This document shows positions 1-7,398 of a stretch of 19,669 nt of DNA, in pieces. The notes beneath the pieces were generated by a model. The model searched no databases. It worked only from the letters and a program-made list of their open reading frames with translations, and was not told the origin of the DNA. Location: assembly GCA_002403785.1 (NCBI GenBank), contig DHIM01000127.1:595-20263 (forward strand), read 5' to 3'. The translations under genes and the position numbers were made by a program. Position 1 is the stretch's first letter. Every line of letters begins with the position of its first letter. Source of the stretch: Clostridium sp. UBA4746 (GTDB taxonomy: Bacteria; Bacillota; Clostridia; Clostridiales; Clostridiaceae).

Positions 1-14
1 GCGCTAAAGTCGAA

Positions 15-1514
15 ATGAAGACAAATTTTGAAGTGAAACAACAAGGTGAACTCAAAAGGAGTTTGCAAGCCAGACATTTAAATATGATTGCGATTGGTGG
101 TGCAATAGGTACTGGATTATTTTTACTTAGTGGAGGAACAATAAGTAAATCAGGGCCTGGTGGTGCAATTGTTGCATATTTAGTTATGGGTATTTTAGTA
201 TATTTTTTATTGACATCTCTTGGAGAGATGGCAACATTATTACCAGTTTCAGGATCCTTTGAAACTTATGCGACAAGGTTTGTAGATCCTGCATTTGGAT
301 TTGCGCTAGGTTGGAATTATTGGTTCTGTTGGTCTACATGCGTGGCCTGTGAATTAGTCGCAGGATCCATTATTATAAAGTTCTGGCTTCCTCATACTAA
401 TGCAACTTTGTGGAGTGTATTATTCTTAGTTGTTCTATTTATACTTAATCTTACATCAGCAAGAGCCTATGGAGAAGGTGAATATTGGTTTTCTAGTATT
501 AAAGTTATTACAATAATTGCATTCATAATAGTAGGTACTCTAATGATATTGGGTATCATGGGTGGCCACTCACCAGGTTTCTCTAACTTTACAATATCTG
601 ATGCTAATGGGAATAAGGGTCCATTCATAGGTGGCATATTTGGGATGGTAAATGTGTTCCTATTGGCAGGTTTTTCTTTCTCTGGTACTGAACTAGTGGG
701 TCTTGCTGCAGGCGAGTGTGAAAATCCGCAGGTTAATGTTCCAAAAGCCATCAAGATGGTTTTCTGGCGTATCCTTTTATTTTATCTTGGTGCAATTATA
801 GTAATTGGTTTCTTGGTTCCTTTTAATGATCCAAACCTTTTAAAAAGTGGTACAGACCAAATAGCATTCAGCCCTTTCACTATGGTGTTTCAACGATCGG
901 GCTTAGCATTTGCTGCCAGTCTTATGAATGCAGTTATTCTTACCGCTGTGCTTTCAGCAGGAAACTCAGGTTTATATGCTTCATCACGTATGCTTTACGC
1001 AATGGCAAAGGAAGGAAAGGCTCCTAAACTTTTTGGAAAAGTGAATAAGCGAGGTGTTCCAATGAATGCGCTTTACCTTACAACGCTTGTTGCTTGTTCA
1101 GCTTTTCTGGCATCTCTCGTTGGTGATGGTAAAATATACTATGCACTAGTTAACATTTCTGGTATAACAGCTTTCTTTGCATGGTTAGGTATAGCAGTAT
1201 GCCACTATAGATTCAGAAAAGCATATATTGCACAAGGAAGAAAACTTGAAGATTTAAAGTATCAAGCTAAATGGTTTCCATTCGGCCCCATTATGGCTAT
1301 GATACTTTGTACTATTGTTATATTTGGTTCAAACATATGGATATTCCAAGCACCTACCTTCGATTGGTTTAGTTTTGTTACAAATTATATGACTATTCCA
1401 TTATTTGCAATATTTTATTTTGGTTATAAATTTGTAAAGAAGACTAAGATAGTTCCTCTCATGGAATGTGATTTTGAACATAAAGAATATCAAAAAAACG
1501 GAATAAATCAGTAA
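15..1514 (+). CDS. mmuP: APC-family amino acid permease, probable S-methylmethionine permease
   Basis: Integral membrane transporter, predicted to import S-methylmethionine (or a related amino acid) by proton symport. The N-terminal stretch around residues 20-55 carries the AAT/APC signature RHLNMIAIGGAIGTGLF, and about twelve hydrophobic segments follow. Its 499 residues are slightly more than usual for the family (about 460-480), because of a hydrophilic tail. The homocysteine S-methyltransferase gene begins 31 bases downstream on the same strand, which is the classic mmuP-mmuM order and the main reason for the substrate call. No clear ribosome binding site is visible in the 14 bases before the ATG, and the frame stays open to the window edge, so the true start could lie upstream. 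Promoter and any riboswitch are outside the window. Family is certain; substrate is inferred from the neighbour. Confidence 0.88.
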   Translation: MKTNFEVKQQGELKRSLQARHLNMIAIGGAIGTGLFLLSGGTISKSGPGGAIVAYLVMGILVYFLLTSLGEMATLLPVSGSFETYATRFVDPAFGFALGWNYWFCWSTCVACELVAGSIIIKFWLPHTNATLWSVLFLVVLFILNLTSARAYGEGEYWFSSIKVITIIAFIIVGTLMILGIMGGHSPGFSNFTISDANGNKGPFIGGIFGMVNVFLLAGFSFSGTELVGLAAGECENPQVNVPKAIKMVFWRILLFYLGAIIVIGFLVPFNDPNLLKSGTDQIAFSPFTMVFQRSGLAFAASLMNAVILTAVLSAGNSGLYASSRMLYAMAKEGKAPKLFGKVNKRGVPMNALYLTTLVACSAFLASLVGDGKIYYALVNISGITAFFAWLGIAVCHYRFRKAYIAQGRKLEDLKYQAKWFPFGPIMAMILCTIVIFGSNIWIFQAPTFDWFSFVTNYMTIPLFAIFYFGYKFVKKTKIVPLMECDFEHKEYQKNGINQ

Positions 1515-1545
1515 AAATTAATCTATTGAAAGAAGGAGAGTTGTT

Positions 1546-2481
1546 ATGAATCCAATAAATAATATTTTAAAAGATTTTCCATTAATGATTTTAGATGGTG
1601 CATTAGCTACAGAACTTGAACACCTTGGGTGCGATATTAATGATTCTCTCTGGTCAGCTAAAATACTTGCTCAGAATCCTGAAATAATAGAGAAAGTACA
1701 CTATGACTATTTTGTTTCCGGAGCCGACTGTGCAATTACCTCAAGTTACCAAGCTACTATTGAAGGGTATGTAGAAAAAGGTTTCACTGAATTCGAGGCA
1801 ATATCCCTTATTAAAAAATCTGTTGAAGTTGCTAAAAAAGCAAGGGATGATTTTTGGGTAAATCCACTAAATAGAATAAATAGACCAACCCCCTTAGTTG
1901 CCGGTTCTGTAGGACCCTATGGTGCTTATCTTGCAGATGGTTCTGAATATCGTGGAGATTATAAAATTAGTGAAGAAGAACTAATTGAATTTCATAGACC
2001 AAGAGTAAAAATTTTAGTAGCTGCCGGTGTAGATATTCTTGCTTGCGAAACAATACCTAGTCTTATAGAAGCTAAAGCTATTACTAAACTGCTTGAAGAA
2101 TTCCCTAAAGTATATTGTTGGATGAGTTTTAGCGCTAAAAATGATTTGCAGATAAGTGATGGTACATTAATTTCTGATTGTGCCAAATATTTAGATGACT
2201 TTACGCAAGTGGCTGCCATAGGAATAAATTGCAGCGCACCTGTTCATATACAATCCTTGATTGAAGAAATTAAAAAGAATTCTAAAAAACCTATAGTAGT
2301 TTATCCAAACTCAGGAGAAGAATATGATGCTCACTCTAAAACCTGGCATGGTAATTCCTCTAGTGAAATTTATAGTCGTAGTGCCAAAAGCTGGTTTGAC
2401 AAAGGTGCCCAGCTAATTGGTGGTTGCTGCAGAACAAACCCTGAAGATATTAAAGCTATCGCTACATGGGCTCGAAAATAA
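1546..2481 (+). CDS. mmuM: Homocysteine S-methyltransferase
   Basis: Cytosolic zinc enzyme that transfers a methyl group from S-methylmethionine (or S-adenosylmethionine) to homocysteine, giving methionine. The 311 residues match the family length. The N-terminus has the DGALATELE motif. The three zinc/homocysteine-binding cysteines are present: Cys229 in GINCSAP and Cys294-Cys295 in GGCCRTNPEDI. The start is fixed by AGAAGGAGAG six bases before the ATG. It is cotranscribed with the permease gene, so uptake and use of the methyl donor are coupled. A strong hairpin with a T-rich 3' side lies 159 bases downstream. Function is well supported; the preferred methyl donor is inferred. Confidence 0.94.
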   Translation: MNPINNILKDFPLMILDGALATELEHLGCDINDSLWSAKILAQNPEIIEKVHYDYFVSGADCAITSSYQATIEGYVEKGFTEFEAISLIKKSVEVAKKARDDFWVNPLNRINRPTPLVAGSVGPYGAYLADGSEYRGDYKISEEELIEFHRPRVKILVAAGVDILACETIPSLIEAKAITKLLEEFPKVYCWMSFSAKNDLQISDGTLISDCAKYLDDFTQVAAIGINCSAPVHIQSLIEEIKKNSKKPIVVYPNSGEEYDAHSKTWHGNSSSEIYSRSAKSWFDKGAQLIGGCCRTNPEDIKAIATWARK

Positions 2482-2492
2482 CTCTAGAGGAG

Positions 2493-2535
2493 TCACTGAA
2501 ACCGTTCAGTGATACTTACAGATGGAAAAATTGGT
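2493..2535 (+). repeat. Inverted repeat plus dispersed repeat just after mmuM
   Basis: TCACTGAA (2493-2500) and TTCAGTGA (2505-2512) form a perfect 8-bp hairpin with loop ACCG. It runs into the sequence CAGTGATACTTACAGATG (2508-2525). The 28 bases 2508-2535 recur at 10144-10171 with two differences. The role is unknown; a remnant of a mobile element end is one possibility. Confidence 0.6.
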
Positions 2536-2639
2536 ACTTAAAATAAGCGCACAATATATTAAATAATTAAGTAACAAAATTATTAAAAAGGTTCATTCTG
2601 AATTCATGCAATAGAAAAGTAACCTGCGTTTTAGGTGTC

Positions 2640-2678
2640 AAAGAAAGCCATTCAACATAATCTTGAATGGCTTTCTTT
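2640..2678 (+). terminator. Terminator of the mmuP-mmuM operon
   Basis: A perfect 15-bp stem, AAAGAAAGCCATTCA and its complement, encloses a 9-base loop. The T-rich 3' arm runs into TTTATTAAT. It sits between mmuM and the convergent nitroreductase gene and may serve both directions. Confidence 0.85.
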
Positions 2679-2757
2679 ATTAATCGTAATAGTTATCTTC
2701 TATTTATAAAAAATATCATTGTTTTGCATCTCATTTTTGCATAAATATTAAAATTTA

Positions 2758-3504
2758 TTACTCTTCTTTAAACTTCTTAAGATATTCAGATGCTGATCTA
2801 TTCATTTCTAGTGAGAAATCAGACATATACTTACGGTTGCATATAGCTTTAATATCTTCGCTAACATTTTTATTTAAAAATGCTGCCTTTTCATTTCTTA
2901 TTCTTTGCATTTCTATATGCTCTTCCTTATTTAGTCTGCGATATTTATTTTCATATACTATATACTGCTCTTCGAAACGCGCCGGTTTTTTCCTATTCTT
3001 TTGAACCTCAACAGGATAACCATAAATGACCATGGCAGCAGGTAGAACATAATCTGGAAGATCTAATAACTCTCTAATAGTTTCACAATTCTCGATGATA
3101 TCACCAATGTAACATGAACCAATTCCTAAAGATTCTGCAGCTACTACTGTGTTTTGAGCAGCTACTATTGCATCTGTATAGGCAAGAAGGATGTCCCCCT
3201 CTCCCGGTTTTCTTGGATTACAATTTTCCGAATCAAAAGCATCATACCATCTTTGATAATCTGCAAGGAATATAATCACTAAAGGAGCTTTTGCGATAAA
3301 ATCTTGATTATCACATTCTACTGATAGTTGTTTTTTTAATTTCTCATCAGTAATATCAAGCATGCTATAAAGCATCATTGCACCAGCGGTTGGAGCTTCA
3401 AATGCTGCATTTAATATTTCTTTTTTTAACTCAGCTACAATAGGCTTATTTTCAAATACTCTCATGGATTTTCTATGTTTTATTTGTTTTAAAATCTCGT
3501 TCAT
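2758..3504 (-). CDS. Nitroreductase-family NAD(P)H:FMN oxidoreductase
   Basis: Probable cytosolic FMN enzyme reducing nitro compounds, quinones or a similar acceptor; the natural substrate is not evident. The first 30 residues hold the FMN-phosphate motif HRKSMRVF; EAPTAGAMM and the central ESLGIGSCYIGD motif are typical of the fold. With 248 residues it is longer than minimal members, because of a charged C-terminal helix region (about 195-248). A longer reading to 3558 is possible, but the ATG at 3504 has AAGGGGG eight bases upstream and matches the family N-terminus, so I chose it. It is monocistronic and convergent with mmuM. No NADPH-binding Rossmann motif is expected or seen. Confidence 0.88.
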   Translation of the reverse strand: MNEILKQIKHRKSMRVFENKPIVAELKKEILNAAFEAPTAGAMMLYSMLDITDEKLKKQLSVECDNQDFIAKAPLVIIFLADYQRWYDAFDSENCNPRKPGEGDILLAYTDAIVAAQNTVVAAESLGIGSCYIGDIIENCETIRELLDLPDYVLPAAMVIYGYPVEVQKNRKKPARFEEQYIVYENKYRRLNKEEHIEMQRIRNEKAAFLNKNVSEDIKAICNRKYMSDFSLEMNRSASEYLKKFKEE

Positions 3505-3670
3505 ATAATAACCCCCTTCTTGTAACATAACAATCAACAATATAATACCAGCTATCAAAAATAAAAACTTTTTTAGAGTCCCTTTTCATTTCAACTTTTT
3601 TAACCCCCTGACCTAAAATTCACAAAATGTTTAATATGAAAACGCTTTACACCATTAGTGAATTCCAAAT

Positions 3671-3856
3671 ATGGTGATTAATTTTCATAAATATGGTAGT
3701 AGTAATGGAAAGTACCAAGAAAAAGAAGGACCCTTTATTGCAGCTCTAATGTTACAGGAACTTAGATTTGAGCATAATGTTATTGAGCGGGTATCTTGTT
3801 TGATCGCGCATCATCATACTTACAAACCCATCTGTAGTGCTACCTACATTAGGTGA
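3671..3856 (+). pseudogene. Fragment of an HD-domain phosphohydrolase
   Basis: A 61-codon reading frame whose middle (about residues 7-51) reads like the second half of a small HD-domain hydrolase: KYGSSNGKYQEKEGP, then a helix, then IERVSCLIAHHHTY with the HHH metal-site run. The N-terminal half with the first His and the HD dyad is missing. After HHHTYK the sequence stops resembling the family and ends in 14 unrelated codons. No ribosome binding site precedes the ATG. It is a remnant truncated at both ends, first in a row of four damaged genes. Identity comes from remembered family sequence. Confidence 0.6.
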
Positions 3857-3950
3857 GGAAAACATTATCTGAAAACTCGCGACTACTGTTAATCTTTAGT
3901 TTAATAAAAACACTAAAACCCCATAATCATTTAGATTACTGGGATCCGAA

Positions 3951-4163
3951 CTATTTTTTATATAACATATCTATATGTGGAATGTTATCTTCCAAATACT
4001 CATTTGAAGTTTTTTTAAAACCAAGACTCCCATAAAACCCAACCAAATATGATTGTGCTTGAATCTTAATCTCTGTTTCATTTAAACTTTGCTCTATAAA
4101 ATTGATTGCTTTTACCATCATTTCCCTTGAAATACCTCTGCAACGATAATTTTTATTTACCAA
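3951..4163 (-). pseudogene. C-terminal fragment of a GNAT acetyltransferase (ElaA-like)
   Basis: Seventy codons reading VNKNYRCRGISREMM, which is the acetyl-CoA binding loop of GNAT enzymes, followed by EIKIQAQSYLVGFYGSLGFK and YLEDNIPHIDMLYKK. The ElaA/YjcF group ends in the same way. Full-length members have about 145-150 residues, so roughly the first half is missing. The frame closes just upstream of position 4163 and no ribosome binding site precedes the ATG. It lies on the same strand as the HxlR fragment, whose own C-terminus is also lost, so a deletion or rearrangement junction probably lies between 4165 and 4275. Confidence 0.7.
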
Positions 4164-4275
4164 ATATTTATTGTTGTTTCAAGTTTACATTGAAGCAGTA
4201 ATAAAAAAATCCAAGCCTCAAATAATTGTTTGTAATTGTGCTAGTTAGCTATTAGATAGTCTTGCCTGAATTTTA

Positions 4276-4389
4276 TTATATTCTTTCTACAAGATCATGT
4301 TCTTCTAAAGCCTGCAAAGAACGAGTTAGCATAATATTAGTGATCCCAGGTATCCTTCGTTTAAGTTCATTATATCTAATGCTTTTCTC
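4276..4389 (-). pseudogene. Winged-helix fragment of an HxlR-family regulator
   Basis: Thirty-seven in-frame codons on the minus strand read EKSIRYNELKRRIPGIT and then MLTRSLQALEEHDLVERI, the helix-turn-helix core of HxlR/MarR-like repressors (usual length about 105-115 residues). The first ~35 residues are missing, and two consecutive TAA codons end the frame where the family normally continues with the wing. It abuts the old yellow enzyme fragment of the opposite strand at about 4388-4391. It is too short to appear as an ordinary gene, but its match to the family core is good. Confidence 0.72.
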
Positions 4390-5188
4390 TCACGAAGAAC
4401 ACTGTCCTATATTTCTTCAAATTCATCATGCAGGAGTTGTTGGAATATCAGAAGACCCAATGTGCCCAAGTCCATATGAATATAAAAATTATGCTGGGAG
4501 TGTCATTGTTGGTCATAAAATAACTAGTGAAGATATAAAATCTATACAAAACGATTTTATTGAAGCTGCAAAAAGAGCTTTTAAAGCAGGATATGATGGT
4601 GTTGAACTTCATGGATGCCACGCCTATTTAATAAGCCAATTTTTAAATAAAAAAGTAAATAAGAGAACGGATGAATATGGCACTAATCCTGAAAAGTTTG
4701 TGATAGAAATACTAGACGGAATTAGAAAAGTAACACCAAAAGAATTTATTGTTAAAATCCGTTTGGGAGGATTTGAACCAACAATAGAAGATGTAATACA
4801 TTATGCTAAAGTGTTAGAAAAAAATGGATTAGATTTCCTTGATATTTCTTATGGATTTATGAATGAACAAGAAATACATGTAAACGAAGAGTATAAGTAC
4901 TCTAATGCTATTTATGCAGCTGAGAAAATTAAAGAAGAAGTTTCAATTCCCGTATTTGCAGTTAATGGAATTAAATCAGCAAAGACTGCAGAAGAAATAT
5001 TAAATGAAACAAATGTTAATATTGTAGATATTGCTACAGAATTTCTTATAAATAATAATTGGGCAAATGATGCTGAAGAAGGCAGAGATACTGGAAAATG
5101 CTTAGATTGTGCAAAATGTATGTGGTTTGGTCAGTCTAAGGTTTGTGCAGGAAAAGTTATGTTTGAAAGAAATAATAAACAAAAGTAA
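4388..5188 (+). pseudogene. Headless old yellow enzyme (NADH:flavin oxidoreductase)
   Basis: This covers most of the TIM barrel of an OYE-family flavoenzyme. It begins at CPIFLQIHHAG, has the active-site motif ELHGCHAYLISQFL followed by NKRTDEYG, and ends in the phosphate-binding strands (VFAVNGI, NIVDIATEFLI) and a Cys-rich tail CLDCAKCMWF. The first ~90 residues, with the first barrel strands and N-terminal flavin contacts, are absent. The open frame extends left to 4262, but those 42 codons are antisense to the HxlR fragment and are not OYE sequence. No ribosome binding site precedes 4262. I therefore call it a pseudogene, although a truncated protein is not formally excluded. Confidence 0.85.
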
Positions 5189-5307
5189 TATTAATGATTA
5201 TTCAAACATTAGTATAACGCCTAATTATGTTGTATGCTTAATTCTATTTTAAAATATATCATATTTACAGTCTCAGTTAATTACTAATAAGTTGGTTCGT
5301 ATATTAA

Positions 5308-5448
5308 CTAATCTAAAAATTCACTGTTGTCTTTTCCAAAATCTTCTATTAACATTTTTTCTCCTAATTGCTGTTTAATGAGGTCTTGCTTTGTTATTAT
5401 TATAGTTTTTTTCTTATTTTCTTTTATAGAAGTATCTAATTTTTCCAT
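5308..5448 (-). CDS. Small protein of 46 residues, unknown function
   Basis: An ATG at 5448 is preceded by AGGGAGG eight bases upstream. The frame encodes 46 residues: a Lys/Glu-rich start (MEKLDTSIKENKKK), a short hydrophobic TIIIT, then KQDLIKQQLGEKMLIEDFG and an acidic end. There are no cysteines, no signal peptide and no membrane segment. The central part could form an amphipathic helix. It lies downstream of, and on the same strand as, the 98-codon gene 158 bases away, separated by a hairpin. I do not recognise it; coding is supported by the ribosome binding site and sensible composition only. Confidence 0.5.
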   Translation of the reverse strand: MEKLDTSIKENKKKTIIITKQDLIKQQLGEKMLIEDFGKDNSEFLD

Positions 5449-5548
5449 TGTTAACGCCTCCCTTTTGATTTTAGTATAATTTATATGTTAGTAAGTTTTT
5501 ATAACTTAATAAAAAATAAAAAAAATTATTTTAATATAATTAATGTGA

Positions 5549-5580
5549 ATTAGGCTCTATTTTATGAATATGAGCCTAAT
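5549..5580 (-). terminator. Hairpin after the 98-residue gene
   Basis: ATTAGGCTC (5549-5557) pairs perfectly with GAGCCTAAT (5572-5580) around a 14-base loop, 26 bases beyond the stop codon at 5606. There is no T run on either side, so it is a weak terminator or a processing/stability hairpin. Confidence 0.4.
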
Positions 5581-5605
5581 AATAATATATAACAACATCC
5601 AACTA

Positions 5606-5902
5606 CTAAACTAACTTAACTATACCAGAACTTTCAGATATATAAGGCAATTGTTTTATAATAGTGTAAATATATTTTAATTTCAATTTGTCATCACCTA
5701 ATAACTGTTCTATAGATATTTCTTCATAATACAACAACTTGCACCAAAAATTACAAAAATCATCTTTTGCAATAAAAATTTTATTATCGCTATCTCTAAT
5801 AGTAAATCCGCAATCAAGTCTTTCCTCAATATCTATACCTATGTATTCTTCATTTGATAAAAGTAATAATACATCATCCCACATTTTTTTAAACTTAACC
5901 AT
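5606..5902 (-). CDS. Small acidic protein of 98 residues, unknown
   Basis: The start is the ATG at 5902, with GGAGGAG five bases upstream; a TTG one codon earlier is less likely. The protein reads as a compact soluble domain: KKMWDDVLLLLSNEEYIG, a probable beta segment FTIRDSDNKIFIAKDDFC, then FWCKLLYYEEIS and a C-terminal helix with KLKYIYTIIKQLPYI. Two cysteines lie close together near residue 53. There is no signal peptide or membrane segment. Small single-domain proteins of this look are often orphan immunity or integron-cassette-like proteins, but I cannot name a family. Coding status is well supported by ribosome binding site and composition. Confidence 0.65.
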   Translation of the reverse strand: MVKFKKMWDDVLLLLSNEEYIGIDIEERLDCGFTIRDSDNKIFIAKDDFCNFWCKLLYYEEISIEQLLGDDKLKLKYIYTIIKQLPYISESSGIVKLV

Positions 5903-6116
5903 CAAATCTCCTCCTAAATAAATACTTCATTATAAATGTTTTTTCTTTTTCTAAATAATCAAGATAAAATCCTAGCGTGTATATTAATGTACAATTTTAC
6001 TTAAACCTTAGAACTCTATTATTGAAATTGTTGTGTTTACATTATTATATGATTCTTTAAGATATTTAAATAATGTCATAGGAATAATGTATTAAATTCA
6101 TTTTTCGCAGTATATG

Positions 6117-6464
6117 CTACTCATTTATTATACATTTTTCTTTAATTTCTGAATGATTATAACTATATCCTTCTACTAATTTTAGCCCCTTAGAATCTAT
6201 ATGCACTTTATCCTCACAAATTATAGTTACATTATTATTATATTTAGTGCTACGACTTCCACTTTTTATAAAGACTTCTCTTTCTTCATATTTTATAAGA
6301 CCTAATGTTTTTAATCTCTTTAAATAAGAAACAAATTCTTGTATCTTCTTTTTGGGGTCTTCCTCTGTTAATCTATAATTTTCAATTTCAAACGGCATAT
6401 CTGGCTGCATATCATTATCATAAATATCGATTAACATCTCACTTTCCAATGTATTTAATTCCAT
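6117..6464 (-). CDS. Hypothetical protein of 115 residues, possible winged helix
   Basis: The frame is open to 6503, but the ATG at 6464 has GGGAGAGGAG five bases upstream, so I place the start there (MELNTLESEMLIDIYDND). The middle (residues ~30-60, EDPKKKIQEFVSYLKRLKTLGLIKYEER) resembles a recognition helix followed by a wing in winged-helix proteins, with VTIICEDKVHIDSKGLKLVEGY after it, a pattern also seen in YjcQ-type proteins. No family is assigned with confidence. It has no membrane segment. It reads away from the repeats at 6548-6700, which form its upstream region and may hold its promoter. Confidence 0.6.
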   Translation of the reverse strand: MELNTLESEMLIDIYDNDMQPDMPFEIENYRLTEEDPKKKIQEFVSYLKRLKTLGLIKYEEREVFIKSGSRSTKYNNNVTIICEDKVHIDSKGLKLVEGYSYNHSEIKEKCIINE

Positions 6465-6547
6465 ATTTCTCCTCTCCCATTTTACTTTTTTTGTTAAAGG
6501 CATAGTTTTTTCGATACATCCTTATGAATATTTATTTAGGTTTATTA

Positions 6548-6587
6548 TTCAACATGAATCTGTTTCTTTCCTGCAATATTTGTAAAA
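6548..6587. repeat. Dispersed repeat, copy 1 (second copy at 15898)
   Basis: Forty bases align without gaps to 15898-15937 with 32 matches. The best conserved part is TCCTGCAATA followed two bases later by TGTAAAA. Both copies sit in noncoding DNA. Function is unknown; an end of a decayed mobile element is a plausible source. Confidence 0.5.
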
Positions 6588-6594
6588 CGTCAAT

Positions 6595-6642
6595 GTTCGT
6601 TTATATTCGTTTATGTTCGTTTTTCTATTTCGTTTTCTTTCG
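6595..6642. repeat. Helically phased TTCG array
   Basis: TTCG occurs at 6596, 6606, 6616, 6629 and 6639, mostly at one-turn (10-bp) spacing. The first three lie in near-identical units GTTCGTTTAT, ATTCGTTTAT and GTTCGTTTTT (6595-6624). It could be a multi-site protein-binding region upstream of the minus-strand gene ending at 6117, or part of a mobile element end. Confidence 0.55.
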
Positions 6643-6673
6643 CTTGTTTTCATTTTACTGCAGTTCGTAAACG

Positions 6674-6985
6674 ATGTCAATAGCAAATTCGCTTCGCTCA
6701 AGTGTTTATAAGAAAAACATATCAAATGTTTCCGGTATTGAAAATCTTACTAACTTGATTCATTTAGATTTAAGTTTCAATAAAATTAATAACATAGAAC
6801 CCGTAATGGGATTGACTAGTTTGCTTGATTTGCGATTAAATTCTAATCAAATCGGCAATTTAGAACCTTTAAGAGGATTAAATAATTTGCTTGGTTTGCA
6901 TTTAACTTCTAATCTAATTAAAGACTATTCTCCAGTTAGTTCTTATTATAGAAATCTGCAAGATAAAGATTTCACATTGAACTAG
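6674..6985 (+). pseudogene. Leucine-rich-repeat protein fragment (internalin-like)
   Basis: From about 6725 the frame encodes three consecutive 22-residue leucine-rich repeats of the internalin type: GIENLTNLIHLDLSFNKINN, then MGLTSLLDLRLNSNQIGN, then RGLNNLLGLHLTSNLIKD. It ends with SYYRNLQDKDFTLN, which resembles the end of an LRR block. The first ~15 codons are made by the dispersed repeat at 6682-6700 and are not LRR. There is no ribosome binding site, signal peptide or anchor. A full protein would be several hundred residues, so this is a remnant, possibly a surface-protein tail joined to a repeat element. Confidence 0.75.
6682..6700 (+). repeat. GCTTCGCTCA dispersed repeat, copy A
   Basis: AGCAAATTCGCTTCGCTCA, identical over 19 bases to 8501-8519. 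Related shorter or mutated forms occur at 9323-9338, 10129-10139 and 14315-14330, all in noncoding DNA and mostly beside gene fragments. Confidence 0.7.
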
Positions 6986-7257
6986 TTATATGCCTTGCTT
7001 TGATTCCATTTATATCTCAATATGCTAACTTTTCAATAAGTACACACAGTAAGTTTTTAAATTATACACTGTTACGACACCGTTTAAAAATGATACGGAA
7101 TAATTTATAATTTTATATCTATCCAATATCTTTGAGTTACTTCTCCAACTACCTGGGCTAGAAATATCAAACGGTATTTCTAGATTGTTTTATAAACTAA
7201 ATGATACTAATAGAAACTGGTGAGTGACCCTACCGGCACTTTAATTAGATATATATA
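6986..7257. other. Noncoding interval after the LRR fragment
   Basis: This AT-rich stretch holds no gene I can support. Its only clear structure is the hairpin at 7158-7183. Confidence 0.5.
7158..7192 (+). terminator. Possible terminator downstream of the LRR fragment
   Basis: CTAGAAATA (7158-7166) pairs with TATTTCTAG (7175-7183) around an 8-base loop and is followed by ATTGTTTTAT. The stem is AT-rich and the T run is broken, so this is a moderate call. Confidence 0.45.
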
Positions 7258-7259
7258 TC

Positions 7260-7295
7260 TATAAAAAATAAGCACCTATTAAATTAGGTGCTTAT
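7260..7295 (-). terminator. Terminator of the DUF4064-DUF4352 gene pair
   Basis: An 11-bp perfect stem (7268-7278 with 7285-7295, core AAGCACCTA) with loop TTAAAT is followed on the minus strand by ATTTTTTATA. It lies 104 bases beyond the stop codon at 7399. Confidence 0.8.
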
Positions 7296-7398
7296 GTAAA
7301 TCCAAATTCATAAACCATAGTGCTGTATCAATTTCCATAAGCTCTGGATCTTAAGATGTTAACTCAGGAATACTATTTATCCTGATAGAGATTTCTTT

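Noticed and set aside
467..754. Minus-strand open frame of 95 codons
   Set aside because: Antisense to the permease gene; no ribosome binding site and no recognisable domain.
3853..4035. Plus-strand open frame of 60 codons
   Set aside because: Its right half is antisense to the GNAT fragment, which has clear family motifs; the rest is unremarkable and lacks a ribosome binding site.
6595..6624. LexA/SOS box
   Set aside because: The CGAAC half-sites are direct repeats, not the inverted CGAAC-N4-GTTCG arrangement required.
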